Source: Oceanicaulis sp. (GTDB taxonomy: Bacteria > Pseudomonadota > Alphaproteobacteria > Caulobacterales > Maricaulaceae). Taken from it: a DNA stretch of 64,000 bases. Below, piece by piece: positions 9,202 to 28,908 of the stretch. Under the pieces are notes generated by a model, which saw only the letters and a list, made by a program, of their open reading frames with translations, did not search any database and was not told where the DNA came from. Numbering within the stretch: position 1 is the first letter of the stretch; each line of letters opens with the position of its first letter. Location: positions 3,001,501 through 3,065,500 of the forward strand of contig CP157796.1 of NCBI GenBank assembly GCA_040112665.1. Reading direction: 5' to 3'. A program made the translations under genes and the position numbers.

Positions 9202-9570
9202 CTAAAGCACCTCCGGCGCGAGCGAGACGATCTTCATGTGCTGCTTGGCGCGCAGCTCACGCGGCACCGGGCCGAAAATCCGGGTGCCGATCGGCTCGTT
9301 GTTGTTGTTCAGCAGAACCGCGGCGTTGCTGTCGAAGCGGATGACGCTTCCGTCGCGGCGCTTGATGTCGCGGGCGGTGCGCACGACGACCGCCTTGCGT
9401 ACTTCGCCTTTTTTCACGCGGCCCTTGGGCGTGGCTTCCTTGACCGACACCACGATGATGTCGCCGATGCCCGCGTACCGGCGCTTCGCGCCGCCGAGCA
9501 CCTTGATGCACTGCACGCGGCGGGCCCCGGAATTGTCGGCCACGTCCAGATTGGATTGCATCTGGATCAT
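9202..9570 (-). CDS. rplN: 50S ribosomal protein L14
   Basis: The product is 122 aa, the universal length. It starts [16 protein letters not shown] and keeps the Gly-Thr-Arg-Ile-Phe-Gly-Pro-Val motif near residue 96. It lies at the subunit interface with L19. It lies 40 nt after rpsQ. Confidence 0.98.
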   Translation of the reverse strand: MIQMQSNLDVADNSGARRVQCIKVLGGAKRRYAGIGDIIVVSVKEATPKGRVKKGEVRKAVVVRTARDIKRRDGSVIRFDSNAAVLLNNNNEPIGTRIFGPVPRELRAKQHMKIVSLAPEVL

Positions 9571-9610
9571 CGCGATCCTCCGTTACTGGCGGATCGTCCT
9601 CGGGTCAGGC

Positions 9611-9847
9611 TTACGCCTGGGCCGGGACGACCTCCCACCGCTTGAGCTTCGACTTCGGCGCGCACTCCTGGATCAGGACGCGCTCGCCAACCTTGATCGC
9701 GCCCGTTTCATCGTGGGCGTGATACTTCTTCGACCGGCGCACGGTCTTGCGAAGCAGAGGGTGCAGGAAGGTCCGCTCGACGCGGACGATCACCGTCTTG
9801 GTCTGCTTGTCGCTGACGACGACGCCTTGAAGGATGCGCTTCGGCAT
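9611..9847 (-). CDS. rpsQ: 30S ribosomal protein S17
   Basis: The product is 78 aa starting [10 protein letters not shown] at 9845-9847. An in-frame upstream extension exists but overlaps rpmC and lacks family similarity. The Val-x-Arg-x-x-x-His-Pro-Leu-x-x-Lys segment near residue 25 and Tyr-His-Ala-His-Asp-Glu are S17 hallmarks. It binds 16S helices 7 and 11. It lies 4 nt after rpmC. Confidence 0.96.
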   Translation of the reverse strand: MPKRILQGVVVSDKQTKTVIVRVERTFLHPLLRKTVRRSKKYHAHDETGAIKVGERVLIQECAPKSKLKRWEVVPAQA

Positions 9848-9851
9848 GGCC

Positions 9852-10055
9852 TCAGCTCCCCTGAGTTTCGATGGCGCGCCGGCGCATGTCCGTCTTGATC
9901 CGGGCGACATCCCGGCGGATCTGCTTGAAGCGCGCGGTGTTCTCGAGCTGGCCGGTGGCCTGCTGGAACCGCAGATTGAACTGTTCTTTCTTCAGCTTGA
10001 GGAGCTCGTCCGTAAGCTGATCGTCGCTCATCGCGCGAACGTCTTCGGCCTTCAT
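9852..10055 (-). CDS. rpmC: 50S ribosomal protein L29
   Basis: The product is 67 aa, starting Met-Lys-Ala-Glu-Asp-Val-Arg. The [11 protein letters not shown] segment near residue 22 and the Arg-Arg-Asp-Val-Ala-Arg-Ile-Lys-Thr segment identify L29, a docking point for trigger factor and SRP. The ATG at 10053-10055 shares one base with the rplP stop. A GTG one codon earlier is the alternative start. The coupling is tight in either case. Confidence 0.95.
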   Translation of the reverse strand: MKAEDVRAMSDDQLTDELLKLKKEQFNLRFQQATGQLENTARFKQIRRDVARIKTDMRRRAIETQGS

Positions 10056-10480
10056 CACGCTCTCTCCTGCTCGCCCGGACGGGTCACGATCTTGGTCTTG
10101 ATCGGCAGCTTGGCCGCGCCCAGGCGCAGCGCTTCGCGCGCGACCTCGTCAGGCACGCCGTCGATCTCGAACATGATCCGGCCAGGCTTGATCTTGGCCA
10201 CCCAGTATTCGGGCGAGCCCTTGCCCTTACCCATCCGCACTTCGGTCGGCTTTTTCGACACCGGCAGATCGGGGAACACGCGGATCCACACCCGGCCGGC
10301 CCGCTTCATGTGGCGGGTGATGGCCCGGCGGGTCGCCTCGATCTGGCGGGCCGTGACGCGCTCGGGCTGCACGGCCTTAAGGCCGTACGAGCCGAAGTTC
10401 AGCGTATAGCCGCCCTTGGCGTTGCCGTGGATGCGGCCCTTGTGCGCCTTGCGGAATTTGGTGCGCTTCGGTTGAAGCAT
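10055..10480 (-). CDS. rplP: 50S ribosomal protein L16
   Basis: The product is 141 aa. It starts [11 protein letters not shown] and carries Arg-Val-Phe-Pro-Asp-x-Pro-Val-Ser-Lys-Lys-Pro-x-Glu-x-Arg-Met-Gly-Lys-Gly near residue 80, where hydroxylation of the Arg is known in some bacteria. L16 positions A-site tRNA. It lies 21 nt after rpsC. Confidence 0.98.
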   Translation of the reverse strand: MLQPKRTKFRKAHKGRIHGNAKGGYTLNFGSYGLKAVQPERVTARQIEATRRAITRHMKRAGRVWIRVFPDLPVSKKPTEVRMGKGKGSPEYWVAKIKPGRIMFEIDGVPDEVAREALRLGAAKLPIKTKIVTRPGEQERA

Positions 10481-10501
10481 TGTTCTTCTCCCTCGCCCCG
10501 C

Positions 10502-11206
10502 TTACGCCGCCTGACGGCCGGACCGCTGACGCTGCTCGCCGGAGTCGAGCATGCGCTTTTCCTGGGCCATCGGGTCGTGCTCGAGGATCTCGCCTTTGTA
10601 GATCCAGACCTTCACGCCGATGATGCCCATCGCGGTCTTCGCCTCGGCGAAGCCGTAATCGATGTCGGCGCGCAGCGTGTGCAGCGGCACCGAACCGTCG
10701 GCGTATTTCTCGGTCCGCGCGATCTCCGCGCCGCCCAGACGGCCGCCGCACATGATCTTGCAGCCCAGGGCGCCCATGCGCATCGTGGTCTGCAGCGAGC
10801 GCTTCATCGCGCGGCGGAAAGCCACGCGGCGCTCGAGCTGCTGGGCGATGGACTCCGCGACCAGGGTCGCGTCGACTTCCGGCTTGCGGACTTCGACGAG
10901 ATTGAGGAACACCTCGCCCTCGACCATCTTCGACACTTCACGGCGCAGCTTCTCGATGTCCGCGCCCTTCTTGCCGATCACGACGCCGGGACGGGCGGTG
11001 TGGATGGTGATGCGGCACTTCTTGTGCGGACGCTCGATGATGATGCGCGAGACCGACGCGTTCTTCAGACGCTCCTTGAGGAAGGTGCGGATCTTCAGGT
11101 CTTCGTGCAGCAGATCGGCGTACTCTTCGCCCTTGGCGAACCAGCGGCTCTCCCAGGTGCGGTTGATGCCGACCCGCAGGCCGATCGGATTGATCTTCTG
11201 ACCCAT
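10502..11206 (-). CDS. rpsC: 30S ribosomal protein S3
   Basis: The product is 234 aa. It starts [11 protein letters not shown], has a KH domain with Val-Ile-Gly-Lys-Lys-Gly-Ala-Asp near residue 76, and the C-terminal S3 motif Gly-x-x-Gly-x-Lys-Val-Trp-Ile-Tyr-Lys-Gly-Glu. It forms the mRNA entry site helicase with S4 and S5. Its ATG overlaps the rplV stop by one base. Confidence 0.98.
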   Translation of the reverse strand: MGQKINPIGLRVGINRTWESRWFAKGEEYADLLHEDLKIRTFLKERLKNASVSRIIIERPHKKCRITIHTARPGVVIGKKGADIEKLRREVSKMVEGEVFLNLVEVRKPEVDATLVAESIAQQLERRVAFRRAMKRSLQTTMRMGALGCKIMCGGRLGGAEIARTEKYADGSVPLHTLRADIDYGFAEAKTAMGIIGVKVWIYKGEILEHDPMAQEKRMLDSGEQRQRSGRQAA

Positions 11207-11586
11207 TACGCGGCCTCCTCGACTTCACGCACGACGATCGTCAGCTCGGAGAACGGCTTGAGGATTTTCGCGCCACGGCCGCGAGCGCGGGCGCGGAAGC
11301 GCTTCATCACGATGTTCTTGCCGACAAAGGCCTCGGACACGACCAGCGAGTCGATGTCCAGGCCGTGATTGTTCTCAGCGTTCGCGATGGCGCTTTCGAG
11401 CACCTTCTTGACGTCCTGAGCGGCGCGCTTGCGCGAGAATTCGAGGTCGTTCAGCGCACGCTCGACCTTCTTGCCGCGGATCATCTCCGCGACCAGGTTG
11501 AGCTTCTGCGGGCTGATGCGCATCATCCGCAGCTTGGCGCGCGCCTCGTTCTCAGCAACGCGGCGGGGATTTTTCGCCTGGCCCAT
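11206..11586 (-). CDS. rplV: 50S ribosomal protein L22
   Basis: The product is 126 aa. It has the Arg-x-Ser-Pro-Gln-Lys-Leu-Asn-Leu-Val-Ala segment near residue 24, and the long beta-hairpin with [10 protein letters not shown] that lines the exit tunnel and is a macrolide-resistance site. No insertion or deletion is obvious in the hairpin. It lies 2 nt after rpsS. Confidence 0.97.
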   Translation of the reverse strand: MGQAKNPRRVAENEARAKLRMMRISPQKLNLVAEMIRGKKVERALNDLEFSRKRAAQDVKKVLESAIANAENNHGLDIDSLVVSEAFVGKNIVMKRFRARARGRGAKILKPFSELTIVVREVEEAA

Positions 11587-11588
11587 CG

Positions 11589-11867
11589 CTACTTCCTCTT
11601 GGCTTTCTTGTCCGCCGCGTGGCCGTAATAGGTCCGGGTCGGAGCGAACTCGCCGAGCTTGTGGCCGACCATTTCCTCGGACACCAGAACGGGGATGAAC
11701 TTGTTGCCGTTGTGGACCTGAAAGGTCAGACCCACGAACTGCGGCATGATGGTGGACCGCCGCGACCAGGTCTTGATCGCCTGCTTGCGGCCGCCTTCAT
11801 GCGCGGCTTCGGCTTTCTTCAGGAGGTATCCGTCTACGAACGGACCTTTCCAGACAGAACGGGGCAT
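11589..11867 (-). CDS. rpsS: 30S ribosomal protein S19
   Basis: The product is 92 aa starting [12 protein letters not shown] at 11865-11867. The open frame continues upstream, but this is the conserved start. The [11 protein letters not shown] motif near residue 69 is diagnostic. S19 sits in the 30S head beside S13. It lies 11 nt after rplB. Confidence 0.97.
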   Translation of the reverse strand: MPRSVWKGPFVDGYLLKKAEAAHEGGRKQAIKTWSRRSTIMPQFVGLTFQVHNGNKFIPVLVSEEMVGHKLGEFAPTRTYYGHAADKKAKRK

Positions 11868-11878
11868 GAGCCGGTCCC

Positions 11879-12715
11879 TTAGCGTTTCTTGCGCTCGTGG
11901 CGCGAGCGGATGATGAACTTGTCGGTCGCCTTGTTGCGGCGAGTCTTGCGGCCCTTGGTCGGCTTGCCCCACGGGGTGACCGGGTGGCGGCCGCCCGAGG
12001 TGCGGCCTTCACCGCCGCCGTGCGGGTGGTCGACCGGGTTCATGGCCACGCCGCGCACCGCGGGACGCTTACCCATGTGACGCGTGCGGCCGGCCTTGCC
12101 GAGATTGATGTTCAGGTGGTCGGGGTTGGACACCGCACCCACCGTCGCCAGGCAGTCCTGGTGAACCATGCGCAGCTCGCCGCTCATCAGACGGATCTGG
12201 GCGTAGCCCGCGTCACGGCCGACCAGCTGGGCGTAGGCGCCGGCCGAACGGGCGACCTGACCGCCCTTCATCGGCTTGAGCTCGACATTGTGCACGATCG
12301 TGCCGACCGGCATGGCGCGCAGCTTCATCGCGTTGCCCGGGCGCACTTCCACGCGCTCGCCGGAGACGATGGTGTCGCCCACGGCCAGGCGCTGCGGCGC
12401 GAGGATGTAGGCGAGCTCGCCGTCCTCGTACTTGATCAGCGCGATGAACGCGGTCCGGTTCGGGTCGTATTCCAGACGCTCGACCGTGGCGGGCACGTCG
12501 AACTTGCGCCGCTTGAAGTCGATCTGGCGATACAGCCGCTTGGCGCCGCCGCCGCGACGGCGGGCGGTGATCCGGCCGGTGTTGTTGCGGCCGCCCTTCT
12601 TGCGGAGCCCTTCGACGAGCGTCTTTTCGGGACGCCCTTCGTACAGGTCCGAACGGTCCACCAGCACGAGACTGCGGCGGCCCGGCGAGGTCGGCTTGAA
12701 GGTCTTCAGAGCCAT
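11879..12715 (-). CDS. rplB: 50S ribosomal protein L2
   Basis: The product is 278 aa. It carries [10 protein letters not shown] near residue 42 and the catalytic-region motif [12 protein letters not shown] near residue 225, including the conserved His next to the peptidyl-transferase centre. The C-terminus is basic. It lies 25 nt after rplW. Confidence 0.98.
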   Translation of the reverse strand: MALKTFKPTSPGRRSLVLVDRSDLYEGRPEKTLVEGLRKKGGRNNTGRITARRRGGGAKRLYRQIDFKRRKFDVPATVERLEYDPNRTAFIALIKYEDGELAYILAPQRLAVGDTIVSGERVEVRPGNAMKLRAMPVGTIVHNVELKPMKGGQVARSAGAYAQLVGRDAGYAQIRLMSGELRMVHQDCLATVGAVSNPDHLNINLGKAGRTRHMGKRPAVRGVAMNPVDHPHGGGEGRTSGGRHPVTPWGKPTKGRKTRRNKATDKFIIRSRHERKKR

Positions 12716-12740
12716 CTTTGCTTACTCCTCCTGGCCGCGC

Positions 12741-13034
12741 TTACAGGCCGGTGGTGACGTCGATGGAGTGGCCCTCTTCGAGGGTCACGACCGCCTTCTT
12801 GACGTCGTCACGCTTGCCCGCGATGCCGCGGAACCGCTTGGTCTTGCCCTTGAGACGGAGAGTGTTCACGGCCTTGACCTTGACCTTGAACAGTTCCTCG
12901 ACCGCCTCGGCGATGTCTTTCTTGTTCGCGCTGAGCGGCACGCGGAAGACGACCTTGTTCTCCTCGGACAGGAGGGTGGCCTTCTCGGTGATCACCGGCG
13001 CGATCAGGGTGTCGTAGTGCTTCGGAGCGGGCAT
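12741..13034 (-). CDS. rplW: 50S ribosomal protein L23
   Basis: The product is 97 aa, with [10 protein letters not shown] near residue 10, the family signature, and the Val-Asn-Thr-Leu-x-x-x-Gly-Lys-x-Lys-Arg segment. L23 is the main docking site for trigger factor and SRP at the exit tunnel. The ATG at 13032-13034 shares a base with the rplD stop. A GTG one codon earlier is an alternative. Confidence 0.97.
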   Translation of the reverse strand: MPAPKHYDTLIAPVITEKATLLSEENKVVFRVPLSANKKDIAEAVEELFKVKVKAVNTLRLKGKTKRFRGIAGKRDDVKKAVVTLEEGHSIDVTTGL

Positions 13035-13672
13035 CACGCGGCCTCCTGCGGCGCGAGCCGCTCGTTGATCTTCTCGATCGCCGCCTTGGTGAGCACCAGC
13101 GTGTCGCGGCGCAGCACGTCATAGACGTTCAGGCCCTGAGCCGGCAGCACGTCGATCAGCGGGATGTTGCGCGCGGCGCGGGCGAAGTTCTCGTCCAGCG
13201 TCTCGCCGTCGACCACCAGGGCGTTCGACAGGCCCAGCTTGGCGAGCTTCTCGCTCAGTTCGCGGGTCTTCGGCGCGTCGAGGCGAGCCTCGTCGAGCAC
13301 GATGATCTGCTTGGCGCCGGCCTTGGAGGACAGCGCGTGCTTAAGCGCCAGCGCGCGGACCTTCTTGGGAAGGTCGGTCGCATGGCTGCGCACGCGCGGG
13401 CCGTGGGCCACGCCGCCGCCGACGAAGATCGGCGCCGAACGCGCACCGTGGCGCGCGCCGCCGGTGCCCTTCTGCCGATACATCTTCTTCTTGGTGCGCT
13501 TGATCTCGCTGCGCTCTTTGGTCTTGTGGGTGCCGGCCTGACGGCGCGACAGCTGCCACTTGACGCAGCGCTGCAGGATGTCGGCGCGGATCTCTTCGAT
13601 GCCGAAAATGGCGTCGTCGAGATCGACCGATCCGGCCTTGCCGGAATCGAGCTTGATCACGTCGAGTTTCAT
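13034..13672 (-). CDS. rplD: 50S ribosomal protein L4
   Basis: The product is 212 aa. The basic loop with [11 protein letters not shown] near residue 70 reaches the tunnel wall and is the macrolide-linked site; it looks wild type. In E. coli L4 also represses the S10 operon by binding its leader. Its ATG overlaps the rplC stop by one base. Confidence 0.97.
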   Translation of the reverse strand: MKLDVIKLDSGKAGSVDLDDAIFGIEEIRADILQRCVKWQLSRRQAGTHKTKERSEIKRTKKKMYRQKGTGGARHGARSAPIFVGGGVAHGPRVRSHATDLPKKVRALALKHALSSKAGAKQIIVLDEARLDAPKTRELSEKLAKLGLSNALVVDGETLDENFARAARNIPLIDVLPAQGLNVYDVLRRDTLVLTKAAIEKINERLAPQEAA

Positions 13673-14439
13673 TATTCGCTCGCCCCTTCGTTCTGGGCTT
13701 CGCCGCCTTCGGCCGGGGCGTCAGCAGCAGGCGCCTGGTCGGCCGGCTTGGCGGCTTCACGCAGCTTGGCCGGATACGGCAGATCGTCGGCCTTCGCGCC
13801 CTTCACGGCGTCGCGAATCTCGACCCAGCCGCCTTTCGGACCGGGCACGGAGCCCTTGATCCAGACAAGGCCGCGCTCGGCTTCCACGCGGACCACTTCG
13901 AGCCCTTGCGTGGTGACCCGCTCGTCGCCGAGATGGCCGGCCATCTTCTTGCCTTTGAACACCTTGCCGGGGTCCTGACACTGACCGGTCGAACCATGGG
14001 CGCGGTGGGAGATCGACACCCCGTGGCTGGCGCGCAGACCGCCGAAATTCCAGCGCTTCATCGCGCCGGCGAAACCCTTGCCGATCGAGGTCCCCGCGAC
14101 GTCGACCTTCTGGCCGGGCACGAAGTGCTCGGCGCTGAGCTCGGCGCCCGGCTCGAGCATGTTGTCCGCGCTGACGCGGAACTCGACCAGCTTGCGCTTG
14201 GGCTCGACGGAGGCTTTCGCGAAATGACCGCGCATCGCCTTGGTAGTGCGCTTGGCCTTGGCTTTGCCCGCGCCGAGCTGAACGGCGGCGTAGCCGTCGC
14301 GCTCTTCGGTGCGCTGGGCGACGACCTGAAGGCCGTCCAGGTGCAGCACGGTGACGGGCACGTGATTGCCGTCTTCGGAGAAGACGCGGGTCATGCCCAG
14401 CTTCTTGGCCAGAAGGCCGGTGCGGAGGTTGGTGGCCAT
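13672..14439 (-). CDS. rplC: 50S ribosomal protein L3
   Basis: The product is 255 aa, longer than E. coli L3 (209 aa), because of a C-terminal tail of about 40 residues rich in Ala, Glu and Pro. The core motif [11 protein letters not shown] and the loop His-Arg-Ala-His-Gly-Ser-Thr-Gly-Gln approach the peptidyl-transferase centre. Tails of this type are common in Caulobacter-group bacteria. It lies 4 nt after rpsJ. Confidence 0.97.
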   Translation of the reverse strand: MATNLRTGLLAKKLGMTRVFSEDGNHVPVTVLHLDGLQVVAQRTEERDGYAAVQLGAGKAKAKRTTKAMRGHFAKASVEPKRKLVEFRVSADNMLEPGAELSAEHFVPGQKVDVAGTSIGKGFAGAMKRWNFGGLRASHGVSISHRAHGSTGQCQDPGKVFKGKKMAGHLGDERVTTQGLEVVRVEAERGLVWIKGSVPGPKGGWVEIRDAVKGAKADDLPYPAKLREAAKPADQAPAADAPAEGGEAQNEGASE

Positions 14440-14443
14440 GACC

Positions 14444-14758
14444 TTACGCTCCCAGCTTGATCTCGACGTCCACGCCGGCGGACAGGTCGAGCTTCATCAG
14501 CGCGTCGACCGTCTGCGGGGTGGGGTCCACGATGTCGAGCACGCGCTTGTGCGTGCGGATCTCGAACTGCTCGCGGGATTTCTTGTCGATGTGCGGACCG
14601 CGCAGAACGGTGAACTTCTCGATGCGAGTCGGCAGCGGGATCGGGCCGCGGACGTTCGCGCCGGTGCGCTTTGCCGTCGACACGATCTCGCTCGCAGAGC
14701 TGTCCAGCACGCGGTGATCGAACGCCTTGAGGCGAATTCGGATGTTTTGTTGCGCCAT
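14444..14758 (-). CDS. rpsJ: 30S ribosomal protein S10
   Basis: The product is 104 aa starting [15 protein letters not shown] at 14756-14758. The frame extends 7 codons upstream, but family alignment supports this ATG. The Pro-Leu-Pro-Thr-Arg-Ile and [10 protein letters not shown] segments are diagnostic. It is also NusE, the antitermination partner of NusB. It is the first gene of the S10 operon and has its own promoter region. Confidence 0.97.
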   Translation of the reverse strand: MAQQNIRIRLKAFDHRVLDSSASEIVSTAKRTGANVRGPIPLPTRIEKFTVLRGPHIDKKSREQFEIRTHKRVLDIVDPTPQTVDALMKLDLSAGVDVEIKLGA

Positions 14759-14893
14759 CGGTCCGGTCCCAACATGCACAAGAGCCGCGTCGAGGACGTA
14801 AAGCCCGCCCCTCGCGACTCGCGTGTTTCAAAATGTGTTCGCTTCAACAGGCTGCGTTCGCCAAAGGCGCGGCCAGCCCTTCTGAGGTCGCGG

Positions 14894-14922
14894 GTGATAC
14901 GCCTTCCCGCTTCGTGCGTCAA
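14894..14922 (-). promoter_or_regulatory. Probable S10-operon promoter
   Basis: On the minus strand TTGACG (14922-14917) and TATCAC (14899-14894) are separated by exactly 17 bp. TTGACG matches the -35 favoured in Caulobacter-type housekeeping promoters. It lies downstream of the tuf terminator and upstream of rpsJ, where an S10 promoter is expected. Confidence 0.6.
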
Positions 14923-14997
14923 CACCTTGTCACGCAAATGAAGCGGTCGGCGGCAGGCTTTACGCAGCGCGCGGGTACGCAAGGCTCGGCCTGCACG

Positions 14998-15027
14998 AAA
15001 AACGCCCCGGAGCAGGGCTCCGGGGCG
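14998..15027 (-). terminator. Rho-independent terminator of the str operon (tuf copy 1)
   Basis: An 11-bp GC stem, CGCCCCGGAGC (15003-15013) with GCTCCGGGGCG (15017-15027), has a 3-nt loop and five T residues on the minus strand (15002-14998). The same terminator follows tuf copy 2 at 36143-36172, so it belongs to the duplicated block. Confidence 0.9.
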
Positions 15028-15059
15028 CTTGTTCGTGTCGCTCGGCTTAGCGGCGAGGC

Positions 15060-16235
<1,176 letters not shown>

Positions 16236-16296
16236 GGTCGTGTCCTGTCTGTCGGCCGGCCGCGAGGCGGCCGGAATTCATGGATGCCAAACCGCC

Positions 16297-18372
16297 TCAG
16301 GCGATCTTCGAGATGACTTCATCGGCGACGGCCTGCGGCACCGGCGCGTAGTGGTCAAACTGCATGGTGAACTGGGCGCGGCCCTGGGTGGCCGAGCGCA
16401 GGTTGTTCACGTAGCCGAACATGTTGGCCAGCGGCACGAAGGCGTTCACCACCGTCGCGTTGCCGCGCATCTCCTGGTCGCGGATCTGGCCGCGGCGGGA
16501 GTTGAGGTCGCCGATCACCGAGCCGGTGTACTCGTCCGGGGTGACCACTTCGACCTTCATGATCGGCTCGAGCAGCTTCATGCGCAGCTGGCTCTTGGCC
16601 TCTTTCATCGCGGCGCGCGAAGCGATCTCGAAGGCGAGTACGCTGGAGTCGACGTCGTGATAGGCGCCGTCCACCAGGGTGGCCTTGAAGTCGATCACCG
16701 GAAAGCCGGCCAGAAGACCGTTCTCGCGGACCGAGTCGATGCCTTTCTGAACGCCGGGAATGTATTCTTTCGGCACGTTGCCGCCGACGATCTTGGATTC
16801 GAACGAATAGCCTTCGCCCGGCTCGCACGGCTCGAACTGGATCTTCACCCGCGCGAACTGACCGGTGCCGCCGGTCTGCTTCTTGTGGGTGTAGTCGATC
16901 TCGTAGGCCTGGCCGATGGTCTCGCGATAGGCGACCTGCGGCTGGCCCACATTCGCCTCGACCTTGAACTCGCGCTTCATGCGGTCGACCAGGATGTCCA
17001 GGTGCAGTTCGCCCATGCCGGCGATGATGGTCTGACCGGATTCCTCGTCGGTGCTGACGCGGAAGGACGGATCCTCGGCCGCCAGGCGCTGCAGCGCGAC
17101 GCCGAGCTTCTCCTGGTCGCCCTTGGATTTGGGCTCGATGGCGATCTCGATCACCGGATCGGGGAATTCCATCCGCTCCAGGATGACCGGGCTGGCCGGA
17201 TCGCAGAGCGTGTCGCCCGTGGTGGTGTCCTTGAGGCCCGCGATGGCGACGATGTCGCCGGCGTAGGCTTCCTTGATGTCCTCACGCGAGTTCGAGTGCA
17301 TGAGCAGCATCCGGCCCACGCGCTCTTTCTTGTCCTTCACCGTGTTCAGGACCGAGCTGCCGGTCGTCAGCACGCCCGAATAGATCCGGCAGAAGGTCAG
17401 CGAGCCCACGAACGGGTCGTTCATGATCTTGAAGGCCAGAAGCGACAGCGGCGATTCGTCGGAGGACTTCCGCTCGACTTCCTTCTCGGTCTTCACGTCG
17501 ATGCCGCGGATGTTCAGCACGTCCGTCGGGGCGGGCAGGTAATCCACGACCGCGTCGAGCAGGGGCTGAACGCCCTTGTTCTTGAACGCGGTGCCGCACA
17601 GGATCGGGTTGAAGGCCAGCAGGATCGTACCCTTGCGGATCAGCTCCTTGAGCTTCTCCTCGGAGGGCTCCTCGCCTTCGAGATAGGCTTCCAGCGCGGC
17701 TTCGTCCTGCTCGACGGCGGTCTCGATCAGCAGCTCGCGATACTCGGCGGCCTTGTCGGCGAGCTCAGGACGGATGTCCTCCTCGCGCCAGCTCGCGCCC
17801 AGATTCTCGGCCTCCCAGATGAGCTCTTTCATCTTGATGAGGTCGATACAGCCTTCGTAGTCGCTCTCCGAGCCGATGGGCAGCTGCAGGCAGAGCGGCT
17901 TGGCGTTCAGACGATCCTTGATCATCTCCACGCAGCGGTAGAAGTCCGCGCCGAGCTTGTCCATCTTGTTGACGAAGATCATCCGCGGGACTTTGTACTT
18001 GTCCGCCTGACGCCAGACCGTCTCGGTCTGGGGCTCGACGCCGGCGTTGGCGTCCAGCAGCGCGATCGCGCCGTCGAGCACGCGCAGCGAGCGTTCGACT
18101 TCGATGGTGAAGTCCACGTGGCCGGGCGTGTCGATGATGTTCAGGCGCTTGCCCTTCCAGAAACAGGTCGTGGCCGCGGAGGTGATGGTGATGCCCCGCT
18201 CCTGCTCCTGCTCCATCCAGTCCATGGTCGCGGCGCCGTCATGGACCTCGCCGATCTTATGGGACTTGCCGGTGTAGTAGAGGATCCGCTCGGTCGTCGT
18301 GGTCTTGCCGGCGTCGATGTGCGCCATGATGCCGAAATTGCGGTAGTCCTCGATCGCGTAGTCGCGGGCCAT
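16297..18372 (-). CDS. fusA: Elongation factor G
   Basis: The product is 691 aa. It is the GTPase that drives translocation. G1 is Ala-His-Ile-Asp-Ala-Gly-Lys-Thr-Thr at 17-25, G3 is Asp-Thr-Pro-Gly-His-Val-Asp-Phe, and G4 is Asn-Lys-Met-Asp-Lys. The domain IV segment Val-Lys-x-Gln-Phe-Glu-Pro, and the C-terminal domain V with [13 protein letters not shown], identify canonical EF-G, not a fusidic-acid-linked paralog. It lies 39 nt after rpsG. Confidence 0.98.
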   Translation of the reverse strand: MARDYAIEDYRNFGIMAHIDAGKTTTTERILYYTGKSHKIGEVHDGAATMDWMEQEQERGITITSAATTCFWKGKRLNIIDTPGHVDFTIEVERSLRVLDGAIALLDANAGVEPQTETVWRQADKYKVPRMIFVNKMDKLGADFYRCVEMIKDRLNAKPLCLQLPIGSESDYEGCIDLIKMKELIWEAENLGASWREEDIRPELADKAAEYRELLIETAVEQDEAALEAYLEGEEPSEEKLKELIRKGTILLAFNPILCGTAFKNKGVQPLLDAVVDYLPAPTDVLNIRGIDVKTEKEVERKSSDESPLSLLAFKIMNDPFVGSLTFCRIYSGVLTTGSSVLNTVKDKKERVGRMLLMHSNSREDIKEAYAGDIVAIAGLKDTTTGDTLCDPASPVILERMEFPDPVIEIAIEPKSKGDQEKLGVALQRLAAEDPSFRVSTDEESGQTIIAGMGELHLDILVDRMKREFKVEANVGQPQVAYRETIGQAYEIDYTHKKQTGGTGQFARVKIQFEPCEPGEGYSFESKIVGGNVPKEYIPGVQKGIDSVRENGLLAGFPVIDFKATLVDGAYHDVDSSVLAFEIASRAAMKEAKSQLRMKLLEPIMKVEVVTPDEYTGSVIGDLNSRRGQIRDQEMRGNATVVNAFVPLANMFGYVNNLRSATQGRAQFTMQFDHYAPVPQAVADEVISKIA

Positions 18373-18411
18373 GGGGAGGGTCCTCGTCAGGAACGGAAGG
18401 CTGTTTGGTGA

Positions 18412-18882
18412 TTACCAGCGATAGTGGGCGAAGGCGCGGTTGGCTTCAGCCATCTTGTGCGTGTCTTCACGCTTCTTGACCGCAGTGCCCCGGTTCGCCG
18501 AAGCGTCCATGAGCTCGGCGGCGAGACGCTCACGCATGGTGTTTTCGTTGCGCGCGCGGGCCGCGGCGGCGAGCCAGCGGATGGCCAGCGCCTTGCGGCG
18601 GTCGGGACGCACCTCGACCGGGACCTGGTAGGTCGCGCCGCCGACACGGCGGGAGCGAACCTCGATCTCGGGCGCGACGTTTTCCAGCGCGTCGTGGAAG
18701 ACGCGGACCGGCTCGCGCTTGAGCTTGCCTTCGACGATGTCGAGCGCGCCGTAGATGATGCGCTCGGCGGCCGACTTCTTACCGTCGATCATAATGTAGT
18801 TCATGAACTTGGTCAGATCGCGGTCGCCGTACTTGGCGTCGGGCAGGATCTCGCGCTTCTCTGCGCGGTGACGACGGGACAT
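18412..18882 (-). CDS. rpsG: 30S ribosomal protein S7
   Basis: The product is 156 aa. It starts [10 protein letters not shown] and has [14 protein letters not shown] near residue 76, the S7 signature. It starts assembly of the 30S head and lines the E site; in E. coli it represses the str operon. It lies 12 nt after rpsL. Confidence 0.98.
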   Translation of the reverse strand: MSRRHRAEKREILPDAKYGDRDLTKFMNYIMIDGKKSAAERIIYGALDIVEGKLKREPVRVFHDALENVAPEIEVRSRRVGGATYQVPVEVRPDRRKALAIRWLAAAARARNENTMRERLAAELMDASANRGTAVKKREDTHKMAEANRAFAHYRW

Positions 18883-18894
18883 GGGCGCCTCTCC

Positions 18895-19266
18895 TTATTT
18901 CGGACGCTTGGCGCCGTATTTCGAACGGCGCTGACGGCGGTCTTTGACGCCCTGGGTGTCGAGAACGCCGCGCAGGATGTGATAGCGGACGCCCGGAAGG
19001 TCTTTCACGCGGCCGCCCCGGATGAGCACCACGGAGTGCTCCTGCAGGTTATGGCCTTCGCCGGGGATGTAGCTCACGACTTCGTAACCGTTGGTCAGGC
19101 GCACCTTGGCCACTTTACGAAGCGCCGAGTTCGGCTTCTTCGGGGTGGTGGTGTAGACGCGCGTGCACACGCCGCGGCGCTGCGGGCAGGCCTGAAGGGC
19201 CGGCACCTTGTTGCGCTTGGGCTTGTCATGCCGCGGCTTGCGGATGAGCTGGTTGATCGTAGGCAT
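18895..19266 (-). CDS. rpsL: 30S ribosomal protein S12
   Basis: The product is 123 aa starting [10 protein letters not shown] at 19264-19266. A longer open frame upstream is not supported by family length. The streptomycin-related positions are wild type: Lys in the Thr-Pro-Lys-Lys-Pro-Asn-Ser-Ala segment near 43, and Lys in Gly-Arg-Val-Lys-Asp-Leu-Pro-Gly near 88. It is the first gene of the str operon. Confidence 0.98.
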   Translation of the reverse strand: MPTINQLIRKPRHDKPKRNKVPALQACPQRRGVCTRVYTTTPKKPNSALRKVAKVRLTNGYEVVSYIPGEGHNLQEHSVVLIRGGRVKDLPGVRYHILRGVLDTQGVKDRRQRRSKYGAKRPK

Positions 19267-19458
19267 CAGGCCTTGTTCCGTTCCTGTTTCCCGTTGAGCG
19301 CCTGACACCGCTGTCGAGACGCGAAAGACCGGCCGGGCGCGACGGCCTCAGCCGTTCGTCCTCGGACGGTTCGTTAGGCGTTATTTCACTGTTCCGGGCG
19401 ACGTCTAACCGACCGCTGTCGCGAGAGGTTACGGCTCACCCCCGGAAAACGAGCGCGG

Positions 19459-19487
19459 AACCTACTCATGACGCCCCCTCCCGTCAA
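19459..19487 (-). promoter_or_regulatory. Possible str-operon (rpsL) promoter
   Basis: On the minus strand TTGACG (19487-19482) is followed after 17 bp by TAGGTT (19464-19459). The -35 is strong and the -10 is weak. The start would give a leader of about 185 nt before rpsL. The rest of the gap (19267-19523) shows no gene. Confidence 0.4.
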
Positions 19488-19523
19488 GCGGGCGCTCGTC
19501 CCGATACGCAGGGCGCAGCGCGC

Positions 19524-20417
19524 CTAGCCGAAAAACCGCACCCGGCGGGCGATCCGATCCGCCCAGGCGCCGGCCAGAGCGCGCATCGCGGGACGCACCG
19601 GCGCGCCGTGAAAGCGGTTTGGCAGGAATCGCCCGCGGGCGAGGTCGAAGGGCTGGCGGACATACACGCCCCTGTCCGGCCGGTCGCGATATTGCGGCAC
19701 GGTGTAGACGCAGTCTTCGAAGTAATAGTGCGTGACCTGGCTGAGCCGGCTCGCCCCGTCCCTGGTGATCGCGCCGCCGCCATGCACCAGGCCCGCCGCC
19801 CAGATGACCGCCTGGCCTTTCTTCAGCGGCGCGCGGCGCGGGGTCAGACCCGCCTCCTCCAGCCGTTCGGCGACGAGATCGGGATAGGCGGCCGCCCCGC
19901 CCCGTCCCGCCAGCGCCCGGCCGTCGATCTCGGCGAGCCGCTGGCTGCCTGGATAGTAGACGAGCGCGCCCTGGTCTTCGCCGACGTCTTCGAGCGCGAT
20001 CCAGACCCCGCACATGAACCCGCCCGGCTCGGTGGAGAAATGAAACGTGTCCGCGTGCGGGCGCTGGCCCGTGCCGACGGGGAAGTTCAGCGTCTGGAAC
20101 GGCGCGGCCGCCCTGCCGAAGACCGCCGACAGGAACGCCAGAAGCTCGGGATGAACGGCCAGCCTGCGCACCGCAGGCTCGCGCCGCCAAAGATCCTGCG
20201 CCCGCCGCCAGCGCCCTGCGAGGCCGGCAGTGACCTTCGCCGCGGCCTCGATCGCGTCTTCGGGCAGGCCCGGATCGAAGACGTGCAGGCCGTCCTCGCG
20301 CAGATCCGCCGCCGCCTTCAGCACCGCGTCGCTCACGCCTTCGGAGGCGAGGCGGGCGCGCTCGGCGTCGTACCGGGCGAGCGGTGCGTCGAACCAGGGG
20401 CCGTCGAATCGGGTCAT
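19524..20417 (-). CDS. PhyH-family Fe(II)/2-oxoglutarate dioxygenase
   Basis: The product is 297 aa. The phytanoyl-CoA dioxygenase fold is indicated by the iron triad His121-x-Asp123 (in Arg-Pro-His-Ala-Asp-Thr-Phe-His) and His212 (in Leu-Val-His-Gly-Gly-Gly), with Arg224 placed to hold 2-oxoglutarate. Such enzymes hydroxylate small lipids, amino acids or natural products; the substrate cannot be told here. The ATG at 20415-20417 has GAGG a few bases upstream. A TTG five codons earlier would overlap that site. The gene sits alone between the rpoC terminator and the str promoter, so it may be fed by read-through from rpoC. Confidence 0.8.
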   Translation of the reverse strand: MTRFDGPWFDAPLARYDAERARLASEGVSDAVLKAAADLREDGLHVFDPGLPEDAIEAAAKVTAGLAGRWRRAQDLWRREPAVRRLAVHPELLAFLSAVFGRAAAPFQTLNFPVGTGQRPHADTFHFSTEPGGFMCGVWIALEDVGEDQGALVYYPGSQRLAEIDGRALAGRGGAAAYPDLVAERLEEAGLTPRRAPLKKGQAVIWAAGLVHGGGAITRDGASRLSQVTHYYFEDCVYTVPQYRDRPDRGVYVRQPFDLARGRFLPNRFHGAPVRPAMRALAGAWADRIARRVRFFG

Positions 20418-20430
20418 GCGCGCCTCGGTC

Positions 20431-20463
20431 AAAGAAAAGCCCCCGGCGCGGACGCCGGGGGCT
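20431..20463 (-). terminator. Rho-independent terminator of the rpoBC operon
   Basis: The 11-bp arms AGCCCCCGGCG (20438-20448) and CGCCGGGGGCT (20453-20463) enclose a 4-nt loop. On the minus strand TTTTCTTT follows (20438-20431). It lies about 30 nt after the rpoC stop and just upstream of the ribosome-binding site of the PhyH gene. Confidence 0.85.
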
Positions 20464-20493
20464 CGTCAGCATTCACGGGAACCGCGAAGGGGT

Positions 20494-24729
<4,236 letters not shown>

Positions 24730-24828
24730 GGTCCGTCTCCTTGACGGTGGCGGCGGCGGGACCGGGGTAAGGGGCCGGCGCCCGCCGCCTGAATTTTCAA
24801 AACGCGTCGGTTCGGGGCTTGCGGCGGA

Positions 24829-28908
<4,080 letters not shown>

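Larger units (their letters stand above)
14759..15059 (-). other. tuf-rpsJ intergenic region (leader of the S10 operon)
   Basis: This stretch of about 300 nt has no gene. From right to left it holds the tuf terminator (14998-15027), a good promoter (14894-14922) and a leader of roughly 130 nt before rpsJ. No obvious L4-type leader hairpin was identified by eye. Confidence 0.6.
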
